A program made the position numbers and the translations under genes. The notes beneath the pieces were generated by a model. The model was not told the DNA's origin. It saw only the letters and a list, made by a program, of their open reading frames with translations, and did not search any database. A DNA stretch of 64,000 nt from Chitinophagaceae bacterium (GTDB lineage: Bacteria; Bacteroidota; Bacteroidia; Chitinophagales; Chitinophagaceae): positions 1 through 64,000 of the forward strand of contig CANCVE010000012.1 in NCBI GenBank assembly GCA_947381435.1, read 5' to 3'. This document shows, in pieces, positions 8,222-17,083 of the stretch. Numbering within the stretch: the stretch's first letter is position 1; every line of letters begins with the position of its first letter.

Positions 8222-8917
8222 TTATAAGTCAGGTTTTTCTACACTTAAACGACTGATATATTTATCAATTTGAGTTCCTTTCTCAGTCTTAGGATATTTC
8301 TCTTTAACCTCTTTGTAAAAAGAAAGCGCCTTATCTGCTTTACCAATAGTTTCACTTAGTAAACCTGCACGGAACAAATACTCTGCAGAGATACTTTCAT
8401 CTTTCTCAAAAGTAGTAGCAGCTTTTTGGTAGTAATCCACAGCGTCTTCTTTCTTTCCAGATTCTGCTAAGGCATCTGCCAAAGCACCATAAGATACCAT
8501 TTGCACTTGCTTAGCATCAGTTTTAAAATCTTTTAAGTATTCAATGGCTTTGTCAAACTGACCTAGTTTTAAATAACTAACCCCTGCATAATACTTAGCA
8601 AGATTTGCTGACTTAGTGCCACCAAATTCACTGATGATGTATAAAACTCCTTTTGCAGACTCATCTCCATCTAGTACTTTCTTAGAACTGTCTTGAGAAA
8701 AGTATTGTTGAGCCTTGTAAATTAACTCCGCTGCTTTTTGTTCTTTAGGTTTTACTACAAATTCTTTGTAAGCATAGAAACCACCAATTACAACTATTAC
8801 CGCAACAATGCCAACTATGATTTGTCTTCCAAATTTTTGAAAGAACGACTGAACCTTTAATGAATAATCGTCATTATTTACATCTATCGTTGGCAATTCA
8901 ATCTGTGTATCACTCAT
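8222..8917 (-). CDS. Membrane-anchored TPR protein (YfgM-like)
   Basis: This 231-residue protein has a cytoplasmic N-terminus of about 33 residues, one membrane segment (IIVGIVAVIVVIGGFYAY, about 34-51), then TPR-like repeats (YYAGVSYLKLGQFDKAIEYL and AVDYYQKAATTFEKD regions). The layout matches YfgM-type ancillary proteins that hold substrates or bridge to the Sec translocon. It is common in Bacteroidota directly upstream of ribH, as here. The exact function is unknown. It is the first gene of a four-gene run reaching the EVE gene. Confidence 0.85.
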   Translation of the reverse strand: MSDTQIELPTIDVNNDDYSLKVQSFFQKFGRQIIVGIVAVIVVIGGFYAYKEFVVKPKEQKAAELIYKAQQYFSQDSSKKVLDGDESAKGVLYIISEFGGTKSANLAKYYAGVSYLKLGQFDKAIEYLKDFKTDAKQVQMVSYGALADALAESGKKEDAVDYYQKAATTFEKDESISAEYLFRAGLLSETIGKADKALSFYKEVKEKYPKTEKGTQIDKYISRLSVEKPDL

Positions 8918-8969
8918 GTTTATGTTTGTTTTCTGAGAAGCTTAATGTTTGTTGTTTAAAATCGATCTA

Positions 8970-9965
8970 TTAGTCAACTATAAAAGGATAGTTTTGATCA
9001 ATATATATGTCTTTTAGTAATTCGCTGTCATCTGGCCAAGGACTTTCCTCAGCAAATTTCACGCTTTCATCTACCAATACTGCTATCTTATTATCAATTG
9101 CATCCAACTCTGTTTGAGAAGCAAAGCCATTTTCAAGTATTGTTTTTTGAACACGTGTAATAGGATCTTGTTCTTTGTATTCGTCTACCTCATCTTTACT
9201 GCGGTATTTTTGAGGATCACTGATAGAGTGACCCTTGTAACGATATGTCTTCATTTCTAAAAGCGTTGGACCGTCTCCTTCTCTAGCGCGTTTTACAGCT
9301 CTAGCAACGCTTTCATGAACCAATTCTGGCACCATTCCATCTACTTTATCAGCAGGCATTTCATAAGCGTCTGCCAATTTGTAAATATCAATTACATTAC
9401 TAGTTCTTTCTACAGAAGTACCCATTGCATAATGGTTGTTTTCGCAGATAAATATTACTGGTAACTTCCAAAGCATAGCCATGTTAAAGGTTTCATGAAG
9501 AATACCTTGCCTAGAAGCACCATCTCCAAAAAAGCAAAGAACAACATTATCAGTTCCCTTATACTTTTCAGCAAATGCCAATCCAGCACCAGTACCTATC
9601 TGAGCACCAACAATACCATGACCACCAAAAAATTTGTTTTCTTTACTAAAGAAGTGCATACTCCCACCTTTCCCTTTAGAAGAGCCAGTAGCTTTTCCGT
9701 ACAATTCTGCCATTGATGCATTGGCAGATATGCCTTTTGCAAGACCTAAACCATGATCACGATAAGCTGTAATATACGGATCGTCCTGAGTAGTTGCTGT
9801 CATACAGCCAGCAGCAATAGCTTCTTGACCGATATAGGCGTGGAAGAAACCACGAATTTTACCAGCCATTTTGTACATTTCTTCTGCCTTCAATTCAAAT
9901 TGGCGAATGAGTTGCATTAACTCGTACCAATACAGGTATGTCTCTTTAGAAAATTTACTTTGCAT
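8970..9965 (-). CDS. pdhA: Pyruvate dehydrogenase E1 component, alpha subunit
   Basis: This 331-residue protein is full length for PdhA. The thiamine-diphosphate motif runs from GDG (147-149) to ENN (175-177). YRDHG (68-72) and the conserved loop YRYKGHSISDP that bears phosphorylation sites in mitochondrial E1 are also present. With PdhB it decarboxylates pyruvate and loads the E2 lipoyl group. The beta subunit is encoded 26 kb away at 35765-36751 rather than adjacently. A -7 element lies 22 bases upstream of the start, so this is its own transcription unit; the TPR gene starts 52 bases after its stop. Confidence 0.95.
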   Translation of the reverse strand: MQSKFSKETYLYWYELMQLIRQFELKAEEMYKMAGKIRGFFHAYIGQEAIAAGCMTATTQDDPYITAYRDHGLGLAKGISANASMAELYGKATGSSKGKGGSMHFFSKENKFFGGHGIVGAQIGTGAGLAFAEKYKGTDNVVLCFFGDGASRQGILHETFNMAMLWKLPVIFICENNHYAMGTSVERTSNVIDIYKLADAYEMPADKVDGMVPELVHESVARAVKRAREGDGPTLLEMKTYRYKGHSISDPQKYRSKDEVDEYKEQDPITRVQKTILENGFASQTELDAIDNKIAVLVDESVKFAEESPWPDDSELLKDIYIDQNYPFIVD

Positions 9966-9986
9966 CTACTTCAAAAATTAGAGCGG

Positions 9987-9994
9987 CAAATATA
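9987..9994 (-). promoter_or_regulatory. -7 promoter element of pdhA
   Basis: The minus strand reads TATATTTG, a match to TAnnTTTG, giving a transcript start near 9980 and a leader of about 15 bases. I see nothing further I can name between it and the next gene at 10216. Confidence 0.55.
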
Positions 9995-10215
9995 GGAGTT
10001 AAAGATTAATATTAATTCTCTAAGTTAATAAGAAATATGCGTGTTATTTTGAGGTAAAGACAGAGGCTTAACTAAATACCTCCTTAGAATTTAACTTGGA
10101 TTGTAAATGACACACACTAAATTATTAGCTGAATTACTACACAATTAAATTAGTGTAAATTCAAGTGCCTGATAATTCCATTTGGAACAACAGGATTTGA
10201 CGTAGAAACAAAGTA

Positions 10216-10503
10216 CTATTTACTTGTAAAACGTATTAATATTGACAATATCATCCAAAGAAAGAATGATCCATAAGTAATGTAGGTAATGAAGTCATGT
10301 ATTGGTCGAAAAGTAGCCCATTTGGGATTACTTTTTTCCCTGTCTGAAACAAATGCCATACTACCAAAGATTCTGAAATATTGCTTTCTAGCAAAACTCA
10401 ATCTATTTGGTTTATACCAAATAAGTAGTATTAATTTAACCACACAAAGACCTAAAACTATAAAGATCCCGTAAGAAATAAAGAAGTATATGACCGTGTC
10501 CAT
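10216..10503 (-). CDS. Small two-span membrane protein, unknown
   Basis: This 95-residue protein has a membrane segment at about 5-28 (VIYFFISYGIFIVLG region), a basic, aromatic middle with KPNRLSFARKQYFRIFGS, and a second membrane segment at about 72-91. Composition and the sharp hydrophobic blocks argue that it is real, and no longer frame competes. I do not recognise the family. It stands alone, about 135 bases from the GSCFA gene. Confidence 0.6.
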   Translation of the reverse strand: MDTVIYFFISYGIFIVLGLCVVKLILLIWYKPNRLSFARKQYFRIFGSMAFVSDREKSNPKWATFRPIHDFITYITYGSFFLWMILSILIRFTSK

Positions 10504-10637
10504 AAGTTAAGTTGATTGACCAAGAGACAACGAAATGGGGTTTAGATGCTCTTGTTTACAATATTGTATCTGCTAATTAGACAATTTTATAATTAATAAC
10601 GTTGCATTTGCTTATAGACTAGCTACTGCTTATTTTA

Positions 10638-11618
10638 TTAAAATTTGCTTAAAAAACAATCCATTTCTTTAGTAAAGTCCAAATAAGGCAACCTTTTCTT
10701 TAATTCTTCCGTCTTGGCAAGCTGAACTTCTAAAAACTTCTTGTGCTGGTTAGAAGTAGGGTTAAACGGCTTATGATTTCTAGCAATCACCAGCTTTTTT
10801 ATTTCTTCCATCGTAGTTCTAGTGCTTTCATTACAGCAACTTTCAGCAAACTTTTCTAACACAAACTGAGTAGCCGCATAATTTGGATGTGCTAAATCGG
10901 TATCAAAAAAGCGATAATCTCTCAGTACATCAATCACTATTTCATAAGCAGGAAAGTAATGTAGCCTATCAAACTTATTTACCAAATGATGCACTGCCTC
11001 TATCAACCTTGCCTTACTTCTATTATTATCCACCACACCATCTCGTAAATGCCTCACCGGACTAATGGTAAACATTACTTTTAGTTCAGGATTAAACTGA
11101 AATAACCTGAACAAAACAGTATCCAAAGCAACAATGGTCTCCTCGATGGTAGAAAGATGTTTTACAAATGTTTGTGCAGGCATCTTATGGCAATTGGCTA
11201 CAGGTTGTTGCTGCTCTACTAGTTTGTAAACAAAGGAAGAACCTAATGTAATCATCAACCAATCGGCTTGTTTTAAAAAGGTATGAGCTGCTTGTTGCGA
11301 TTGATTTATTTTTTCCAACACCAAATCCTTATCTATCCCCGAAAACCGGCTATGGTGTTGCCAGCAATGCCATGCCTCATTATAGTAAAACAAATCGTCC
11401 TCGGTGTATTGCGTGTTTTCTATGTACGATTCTATGCTTTTACAAACACTAATCGGGTCGAACAATATCCCATGAGGGTTTTGTAGCACCCTAAACTTTA
11501 CTTCTTCTAAGTAGTTCCCAATGTGTTCCGTAAAGCAAGAACCTACCAACATCAACTTGTCATTGTAAGTGATGGGCGGTTGAAGAGACTTTATATTGAT
11601 GTTTGTGAAGAATTGCAA
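10638..11618 (-). CDS. GSCFA domain protein
   Basis: The defining motif GSCFTEHIG sits at residues 26-34, followed by NPHGILFDP and later LGSSFVYKL and DLAHPNYAA. GSCFA proteins resemble SGNH/GDSL esterases: the Gly-Ser-Cys block aligns with the nucleophile region and the late Asp-x-x-His (DLAH) with the catalytic pair. The length of 326 residues is normal. No signal peptide is seen. A 7-bp-period fold-back separates it from the glycosyltransferase. The substrate is unknown. Confidence 0.88.
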   Translation of the reverse strand: MQFFTNINIKSLQPPITYNDKLMLVGSCFTEHIGNYLEEVKFRVLQNPHGILFDPISVCKSIESYIENTQYTEDDLFYYNEAWHCWQHHSRFSGIDKDLVLEKINQSQQAAHTFLKQADWLMITLGSSFVYKLVEQQQPVANCHKMPAQTFVKHLSTIEETIVALDTVLFRLFQFNPELKVMFTISPVRHLRDGVVDNNRSKARLIEAVHHLVNKFDRLHYFPAYEIVIDVLRDYRFFDTDLAHPNYAATQFVLEKFAESCCNESTRTTMEEIKKLVIARNHKPFNPTSNQHKKFLEVQLAKTEELKKRLPYLDFTKEMDCFLSKF

Positions 11619-11628
11619 TTATTTCAGT

Positions 11629-11702
11629 TATTAGTGGTTAGTGATTAGTGGTTAGTGTTACTTGCTAATGGCTAACCACTAACAACTAATAACTAATCAC
11701 TT
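11629..11702. repeat. 7-bp-period fold-back after the glycosyltransferase stop
   Basis: The left arm is made of 7-base words such as AGTTATT, AGTGGTT and AGTGATT; the right arm carries their complements (CCACTAA, CAACTAA, TAACTAA). Together they can fold into an imperfect hairpin. The right arm includes the stop codon of the glycosyltransferase gene (11697-11699). Confidence 0.75.
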
Positions 11703-12863
11703 TTTTCTTCCTGCTTTTTCCCAGAGTACGGATTGATTGCCTTTTAGGTAGCGGACAATGCCTGCCATTACGGCCCAGTTCATCATGCAGAAATAAAAGG
11801 GTATAAAGAGTAGTTTTACTTTTATTTGTCGGCTTTCAAAATACCAACCAAGCAAGGACATGGTATAAAAAGCGGCTTGTGCAAAGAATATAATTTCAAT
11901 GGTAATACTTGAATCTGTGAATACCAATATCCAATTAAGCGCAAAAGCCAATACCATTAAAAAAGGAGTAATCGTCCAACGCAAAACCCGATGGCTTACA
12001 TACTGAAAACTTAATAATGGAAACTGTATAGGTAGTAATAAGTCCTTCAACCAGATGATAGATTGCAACCCTCCCGCGGCAATACGTATCTTTCTTTTCA
12101 GTTCTTCCTTCACGTTTTCCGATGTGTTTTCGCTGGCATAAGCATCTGGTTCGTAAATGATGCGGTAACCTTTTTTTGCTATCAGCATAGAAATCATAAA
12201 GTCGTCTATGATGGCATTGGGCGGCACTGGCTGGTACAAATTGGTACGTATGCTAAACAATTCTCCTGCTGCCCCTACCACAGAATACATTTCAGAATCC
12301 CATGTTTTCAACTTCGATTCGTATTTCCAATACATGCCTTCTCCAGCGGTTGCATCGGCGGTTTCATCTATCTGAACACGCTTTTCACCCGATACAGCTC
12401 CTACTCTTGGGTCGGAATAATGGCGACTAATGTTTAATAGTGCTTGTTTATTCAAGAAAGTATTGGCATCCGTAAACACTACAATATCGGTAGCAATCTC
12501 GTGCATGGTGCGGTGCATGGCGGCTATCTTTCCCCTTCTTTCTGGGGAGTGCAACAGCTTTATCTGCGGGTATTTGCTTACAATATTGGGCGTATCATCC
12601 GAAGAACCATCCGTAACAAATATGTATTGAATCTTATCGGCTGGATAATCTAATGCCAATGTATTTTTTATCTTTTGCTCAATAAAATCCTGTTCATTAT
12701 ACGCTGCCACAACGATGGTAAGCGTTGGCAGATTATCGTATCCTGGCAAAACGGGTTTTCCTTTAAAAATTCTTTTTACTTTTATCATGAAGAAAAGTAC
12801 GATGCCATAACCGAGGTAAGTATAGAATATAAGGAAGAGGCTGATCCAAAATGTAAGCTTCAT
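11697..12863 (-). CDS. Family 2 glycosyltransferase with C-terminal membrane segments
   Basis: This 388-residue protein has an N-terminal membrane segment (about 1-25), a GT2 catalytic domain starting VVAAYNEQDFI, with FVTDGSSDDT, the metal-binding VFTDANT, and a late IIDDFMIS acceptor-side motif, and then about three membrane segments near 285-375. The layout is that of processive or lipid-linked sugar transferases (hyaluronan-synthase-like). The acceptor and sugar are unknown. No polysaccharide cluster surrounds it. It shares its upstream gap with repeat array 2. Confidence 0.88.
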   Translation of the reverse strand: MKLTFWISLFLIFYTYLGYGIVLFFMIKVKRIFKGKPVLPGYDNLPTLTIVVAAYNEQDFIEQKIKNTLALDYPADKIQYIFVTDGSSDDTPNIVSKYPQIKLLHSPERRGKIAAMHRTMHEIATDIVVFTDANTFLNKQALLNISRHYSDPRVGAVSGEKRVQIDETADATAGEGMYWKYESKLKTWDSEMYSVVGAAGELFSIRTNLYQPVPPNAIIDDFMISMLIAKKGYRIIYEPDAYASENTSENVKEELKRKIRIAAGGLQSIIWLKDLLLPIQFPLLSFQYVSHRVLRWTITPFLMVLAFALNWILVFTDSSITIEIIFFAQAAFYTMSLLGWYFESRQIKVKLLFIPFYFCMMNWAVMAGIVRYLKGNQSVLWEKAGRKK

Positions 12864-13044
12864 AAGCGAGAGTTTCTGGGGGTAAATATATTAGTTTTAG
12901 CAAATCAGATTTTGCTCTCTTAAATAAACCATCTGCAAAATGATTTTTAATTAATCGTAATAGTCATAGTCTCATAGCTATTACCTCCCAAATGAGAGTC
13001 AATTCTTCCATTTGAAAGTAACGCTTTTAGGGCTTGCTCATTTC

Positions 13045-13256
13045 GTCTAATCACTACCTCATTAAGCGAAATCACTTCCTGATTAAGCGAAATGAGTACC
13101 TGATTAATTGAAATGAATACCTCATTAAACGAAATGAGTACCTGATTAATTGAAATGAATACCTTATTAAGTGAAATGAATACCTTATTAAACGAAATCA
13201 CTACCTCATTCATTGAAATCAGTAAGGCATTTCAATGAATGAGGTAGTGATTAGAC
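13045..13256. repeat. 21-bp repeat array 2 with inverted ends
   Basis: Units start at 13061, 13082, 13103, 13124, 13145, 13166, 13187 and 13208, all 21 bp, with the core GAAATGARTACCT. The outer ends are exact inverted copies of 19 bp (13045-13063 and 13238-13256). At the right end a perfect 24-bp inverted repeat (13196-13219 with 13229-13252, 9-base loop) ends the array. It lies in a divergent gap between the glycosyltransferase and a lipoprotein gene. I see no gene or site in the remaining 13257-13711; a 62-codon minus-strand frame there is unconvincing. Confidence 0.9.
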
Positions 13257-13711
13257 TTGAGTTTTCTGCGAAAATGCATCTTCCCAATTTTTCAAGCCTT
13301 ATCGAATTGAACCAAAAGGAGCAGAAATTGTACAAAGAAGTTTGTAAATTAATATATCGAGAAGTAAAATCAAACTTGCTAAGAATGAAAACAATGCTAC
13401 TTTAACTGATTAAGTCTTGCTCTTCACGACAAAGGATGACATTATTATCCTGTTGAGTATTTATCCATACAAAGGAGATGCAACAATTAGCAAGTACTAT
13501 TGATTTACGCCTGCTTGAAAAAAAATAATTCCTACTTGTTTTAAATAAAATGATTTCATTTGTTAAACGATAAGACCCCATGAAGTTCATAAAAGAATAA
13601 ATTAGGATACAACTTTGATTATCGAAAAGTGCGGCATTAATAGGGTATCCTTCGGTTATTTGAAAATATACAAATCACAAGACTGCTATTGAGTTTAAGA
13701 AATAAAAATGA

Positions 13712-14161
13712 ATGAAATATATTACTCTGATTCTTATTATCTGTTTGTCATTTAATTCTTGTGATTATATCTATAAAGCTGGAAACAGGACTAAGCTTAT
13801 GGGTATTTTAATAGAAACAAAAGTCAATAATTGTGTAATAAGAAAGCATATTGATTCAGTCATTTACGCTGGTAAATTATCTTTCCCAGATTCTCTTAAT
13901 CAATGGCTAATTCTCCCTAGCGATGTACAATATATTCCTGAGGATAATAAAATACTTTATTTTAGAGATTCTCCTGAAGAGCTATATCAATTATCTATTG
14001 ACGGAGATTTACGATTACAAGGTGTACATAGAAGCAAAAAGGATGAAGAATGGATATACGAAAAAAGCGAACTATCAAAAAAGGAGTTGGAAAGAATTAT
14101 TTCTAGGATTAATACTTCTATTTTAATTCCATTAGTCACTTTAAAAGATACTTGCAATTGA
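13712..14161 (+). CDS. Small lipoprotein, unknown function
   Basis: This 149-residue protein has a lipoprotein signal peptide, MKYITLILIICLSFNSC, with the lipidated Cys at 17. The mature part is mixed charged and polar with an acidic, lysine-rich C-terminal third and no motif I recognise. It is probably anchored on the periplasmic face of a membrane. It begins a plus-strand run of small genes leading to lpxD. Confidence 0.65.
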   Translation: MKYITLILIICLSFNSCDYIYKAGNRTKLMGILIETKVNNCVIRKHIDSVIYAGKLSFPDSLNQWLILPSDVQYIPEDNKILYFRDSPEELYQLSIDGDLRLQGVHRSKKDEEWIYEKSELSKKELERIISRINTSILIPLVTLKDTCN

Positions 14162-14200
14162 AACTCTATGTTCGTGGTTGTTAAACAAAGAGCTTCCCTA

Positions 14201-14292
14201 ACTGCGGATAGAAAGGGGTTTGATATCCCGACACTCAATAATGTTTAAAATTCTTCCTCCTTCTTTTAATTAAGTTGATTTCGTTGACAGGA
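14201..14292. repeat. Duplicated intergenic segment, copy A
   Basis: This stretch shares ACTGCGGAT and, further on, a block of about 40 bases beginning AAAATTCTTCCT and continuing TTCTTTTAATTAA, with the sequence at 14849-14968. It probably carries the promoter of the gene at 14324. Confidence 0.7.
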
Positions 14293-14323
14293 ATTGGATA
14301 AATTGCACCAATAAAATAATATT

Positions 14324-14542
14324 ATGCCGCAGACTTCAACTGTTCAATCACCCACATTTACACAAATAGTTGAGAAGCTGCAAACATTAAACGACGCAGA
14401 ACTGAAACAAGCTGTTAATCTTCCAGATGAGTTACAATTAAAATTAGACAAAGGGATGCAGGATTTTGAGAGTGGCAACTATATTACCAATGAACAAATG
14501 AAAGCAAAATCAGCAACTCGCAGACAAGGCCTAAATCAATAA
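14324..14542 (+). CDS. Antitoxin-like small protein without a visible toxin
   Basis: The 72-residue protein has a helical, charged profile ending in FESGNYITNEQMKAKSATRR, which resembles the tail of RelE/ParE-linked antitoxins of Bacteroidota (a 'G-x-YIT-x-EE-x' pattern). No toxin frame follows: the next gene encodes a two-span membrane protein. It may be a remnant of a toxin-antitoxin pair. It lies between two copies of a duplicated intergenic segment, consistent with rearrangement here. The family call is tentative. Confidence 0.55.
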   Translation: MPQTSTVQSPTFTQIVEKLQTLNDAELKQAVNLPDELQLKLDKGMQDFESGNYITNEQMKAKSATRRQGLNQ

Positions 14543-14556
14543 ATCATATATACTTT

Positions 14557-14787
14557 ATGAAGCGTAGAATTAAAATTTATAATATTTTGGGGTATGTATT
14601 TATCTTCTTGCAATTAGCTAGTTATGCTGGTTCTACATCTGAAAAAGTTGATTACGTTAGTGTTTATGAAAAAGTTGGGTACTATGTTGGTTATAATATA
14701 CTGTTGATAGTAGCAATCATTTTCTTTATTAGTGCTAGGGAATTAAAAAAGAAAATTAAAGCTGAAGAGAATCAAAAATCCATATAA
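14557..14787 (+). CDS. Small two-span membrane protein, unknown
   Basis: This 76-residue protein has two hydrophobic segments (about 9-24 and 48-61) joined by a polar loop containing EKVDYVSVYEKVG, and a lysine-rich tail KKKIKAEENQK. It starts 14 bases after the antitoxin-like gene and is probably cotranscribed. I do not recognise it. Confidence 0.5.
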   Translation: MKRRIKIYNILGYVFIFLQLASYAGSTSEKVDYVSVYEKVGYYVGYNILLIVAIIFFISARELKKKIKAEENQKSI

Positions 14788-14848
14788 ACCAAATATCAGA
14801 TAGTCGGAATGTAAATTGTTCATGTACGTTAATCATAGAGCATTTCAA

Positions 14849-14968
14849 ACTGCGGATTGAAGGGTTTTACAATCCTTCTACCCCACATATAGCCCATAGC
14901 AGAATACCTATCAAATTCAATTTCCAAAATTCTTCCTACTTCTTTTAATTAAATTGATTTCATTTGTC
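14849..14968. repeat. Duplicated intergenic segment, copy B
   Basis: This is the second copy of the segment at 14201-14292, with ACTGCGGAT near the left end and the AAAATTCTTCCT block at 14936 onward. An extra stretch of about 40 bases separates the two blocks. It precedes lpxD. Confidence 0.7.
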
Positions 14969-15014
14969 AACTAATAAACAACACGCAAACCCAATAATTT
15001 ATAAACAAATAACG

Positions 15015-16013
15015 ATGAAGTCATTCAGTGTAGAAGAAATAAACGTAGCCCTAAAAGGTATATTGGTTGGCAGTACTACCCAACAAATAACAGCACCAGA
15101 ACAATTGGAGTTTGCCACAGATACCCAGATAACTTTTATTGGGAGTAAAAAATACATCAAACTTTGGGAGACGTCTAAGGCTTGTGCGGCTATTGTAAAT
15201 GAAGGTTTTGATATAGAACCTGGCGAAAACAGGGCTTTGATAGTGGTGAAGAATGCAGACATTGCCATGGCGCAATTGCTGGAATTGTTTGTAGAAGAAG
15301 GACCTGTATTTGAAGAAGAGATACACCCTACTGCGGTGATTCACGCAACGGCTTCTATTGGTAAAGGAACCAAAATTGGGGCGGGATGCTATATTGGTAA
15401 AAACGTGGTGATAGGCAACGGAACCATCATTTACCCCAACGTAACCATCATGGATAACGTGACCATTGGAAGTATGACAACTATTTGGTCGGGCACGGTG
15501 ATACGTGAACGCAGCGTGATTGGTAGCTATTGTATTTTTCATGCTAATGTGAGTATTGGTGCCGATGGATTTGGTTTTAGACCAAGCCCTGATGGAAGGG
15601 GATTATTGAAAATACCTCATATTGGTAACGTAGTAATTGGTAATGGCGTGGAGATTGGCGCAAATAGTTGCGTGGATAGGGGTAAATTTAGTTCTACCGT
15701 TATAGGCGATGGTTGTAAGATAGATAACCTTGTACAGATAGGGCATAACTGCAAAATGGGGCGTTGTTGCATTATGGCAGGAAGCAGTGGATTGGCTGGT
15801 TCTGTTACGCTTGGTGATGGGGTAATAATTGGCGGCGGTGCTTGTATATCAGATCATGTTACACTTGGCAATGGCGTTTTGGTAGGCGGACAATCGGGCG
15901 TTATCAACAACTTCGAAGATGGCAAAAAGGTTTTGGGCTACCCTGCAATAGACTCTAGAGACGCCTTGAAACAATGGGTGATATTGAGAAAATTAGTGAA
16001 GGAAAGCAAATAG
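15015..16013 (+). CDS. lpxD: UDP-3-O-acylglucosamine N-acyltransferase
   Basis: From the ATG at 15015 the product has 332 residues, close to the usual 340. It adds the N-linked acyl chain in lipid A synthesis. An N-terminal uridine-binding domain (about 1-95) is followed by a left-handed beta helix of hexapeptide repeats; IGADGFGF, DRGKFSSTVIG and the catalytic His in QIGHNCKMG are the LpxD signatures. The frame extends upstream to a TTG at 14964, but that adds 17 polar residues absent from the family. It lies outside the usual lpxD-lpxC-fabZ-lpxA cluster, so a second lpxD elsewhere is possible. Confidence 0.93.
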   Translation: MKSFSVEEINVALKGILVGSTTQQITAPEQLEFATDTQITFIGSKKYIKLWETSKACAAIVNEGFDIEPGENRALIVVKNADIAMAQLLELFVEEGPVFEEEIHPTAVIHATASIGKGTKIGAGCYIGKNVVIGNGTIIYPNVTIMDNVTIGSMTTIWSGTVIRERSVIGSYCIFHANVSIGADGFGFRPSPDGRGLLKIPHIGNVVIGNGVEIGANSCVDRGKFSSTVIGDGCKIDNLVQIGHNCKMGRCCIMAGSSGLAGSVTLGDGVIIGGGACISDHVTLGNGVLVGGQSGVINNFEDGKKVLGYPAIDSRDALKQWVILRKLVKESK

Positions 16014-16077
16014 TTGTTAGTTGTTAGTTATTAGTGGTTAGTTTTTTCAACACTAACCACTAATCACTAACAACTAT
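16011..16077. repeat. 7-bp-period fold-back between converging lpxD and cyclotransferase genes
   Basis: Words TAGTTGT, TAGTTAT, TAGTGGT on the left are mirrored by ACCACTA, ATCACTA, ACAACTA on the right around a short T-rich loop. Both stop codons (16011-16013 and 16074-16076) are part of the arms, so the hairpin probably ends transcription from both sides. Confidence 0.8.
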
Positions 16078-16892
16078 TTTTCAGTAAGTCCCTTTACTTC
16101 AAATATCATGGGCCAGTACTTGCCTGTTATGAATAACCGCTTGGTGGCATTATCATAAGCTATTCCGTTCAGTACTTCGGCCTTATCCGCGTATTGTGGG
16201 AAGTATTTTTCTTTCGTATTACTAAAATCTGCCTTGCCAATAACCTTTCCACTTTCAGGATCTATTTTAATGATGATATCCGATTGCCAGATGTTAGCCA
16301 ATATATATCCGTTAATATATTCCAACTCATTAATATTTGCTACCGGACCATTATTATCCATAACACCAACAATACTCAGTAATTTAAAGGTTTCGGGATC
16401 GCGGAAATAAAGATTATTACTACCATCACTGTTTATCAATTGCTTGCCGTTATTGGTCATTCCCCATCCTTCGCCATCATAAGTAAATTCCTTTAGCTTG
16501 GTAAAAGTCTTGGCATCATACTGAAAGCAAGTCTTTTCCTTCCAAGTCATCTGGTAAATCTTATTGTTCAAGATAGTTATTCCTTCACCAAAGTACTTTT
16601 TATCCAATGGAGTGCTTTTGGTAGACTTTCCCGTTTTCAAATCAATAGTTACCAACTTACTTGTACCATATTGTCCGCCACTTTCGTAGAGGGTATTATT
16701 ATTAAATTCCAAACCTTCTGTATAAGTAGAGGTATCGTGGGAAAATTGGTTGGTTATGGTATAAGTAAGTTGTGGTGGCTCATTGTTGGCAACATTATTT
16801 GTCGATGGAGTATTCTTTACATCATGATTACCACATGAAATTAGGAAAAGGATAGAAAGAACAAACGGTATCTTATTAGTCATTTTTTTCAT
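16074..16892 (-). CDS. Glutaminyl-peptide cyclotransferase-like lipoprotein
   Basis: This protein is a plant/bacterial-type glutamine cyclotransferase: a five-bladed beta propeller with TYTEGLEF, LYESGGQYGTSKL, YFGEGIT, and GWGMTNNGKQL. It would cyclise N-terminal glutamine to pyroglutamate on exported proteins. A lipoprotein signal with LFLISC places it outside the cytoplasm. I prefer MKKMTNKIPF at 16892; the frame extends nine residues further to 16919 with no gain. In T9SS organisms N-terminal pyroglutamate is common on secreted proteins, which suits this role. The length is 272 residues. Confidence 0.9.
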   Translation of the reverse strand: MKKMTNKIPFVLSILFLISCGNHDVKNTPSTNNVANNEPPQLTYTITNQFSHDTSTYTEGLEFNNNTLYESGGQYGTSKLVTIDLKTGKSTKSTPLDKKYFGEGITILNNKIYQMTWKEKTCFQYDAKTFTKLKEFTYDGEGWGMTNNGKQLINSDGSNNLYFRDPETFKLLSIVGVMDNNGPVANINELEYINGYILANIWQSDIIIKIDPESGKVIGKADFSNTKEKYFPQYADKAEVLNGIAYDNATKRLFITGKYWPMIFEVKGLTEK

Positions 16893-17049
16893 TAAAGTAT
16901 CTTTAAACATCGGTCGCAAAGGAAAAGTAAAATTGTTGTATAAGTTCTTTGGCGGATAATATTGTTAAATAATTTGCATTTTTTTGATTTATGTAAACTT
17001 CACACCGTTTTGTTTGGTAAGCAAAATTTCTTTTTTCAATCCAATAAAC

Positions 17050-17057
17050 TATGTTTG
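17050..17057 (+). promoter_or_regulatory. -7 promoter element of the DUF2723 gene
   Basis: TATGTTTG matches TAnnTTTG and overlaps the upstream ATG at 17051. Transcription would start near 17063, leaving the ATG at 17084 as the usable start. Confidence 0.5.
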
Positions 17058-17083
17058 CCTCCACTTTTAATAAAACAAAGGAA

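Noticed and set aside
12947-13213. Minus-strand 88-codon frame of VFISINQ-like repeats
   Set aside because: It is the translation of array 2 in one frame; inverted ends and the hairpin explain the sequence better.
13402-13590. Minus-strand 62-codon frame in the gap before the lipoprotein gene
   Set aside because: Composition is not protein-like, no promoter or family resemblance; left unannotated.
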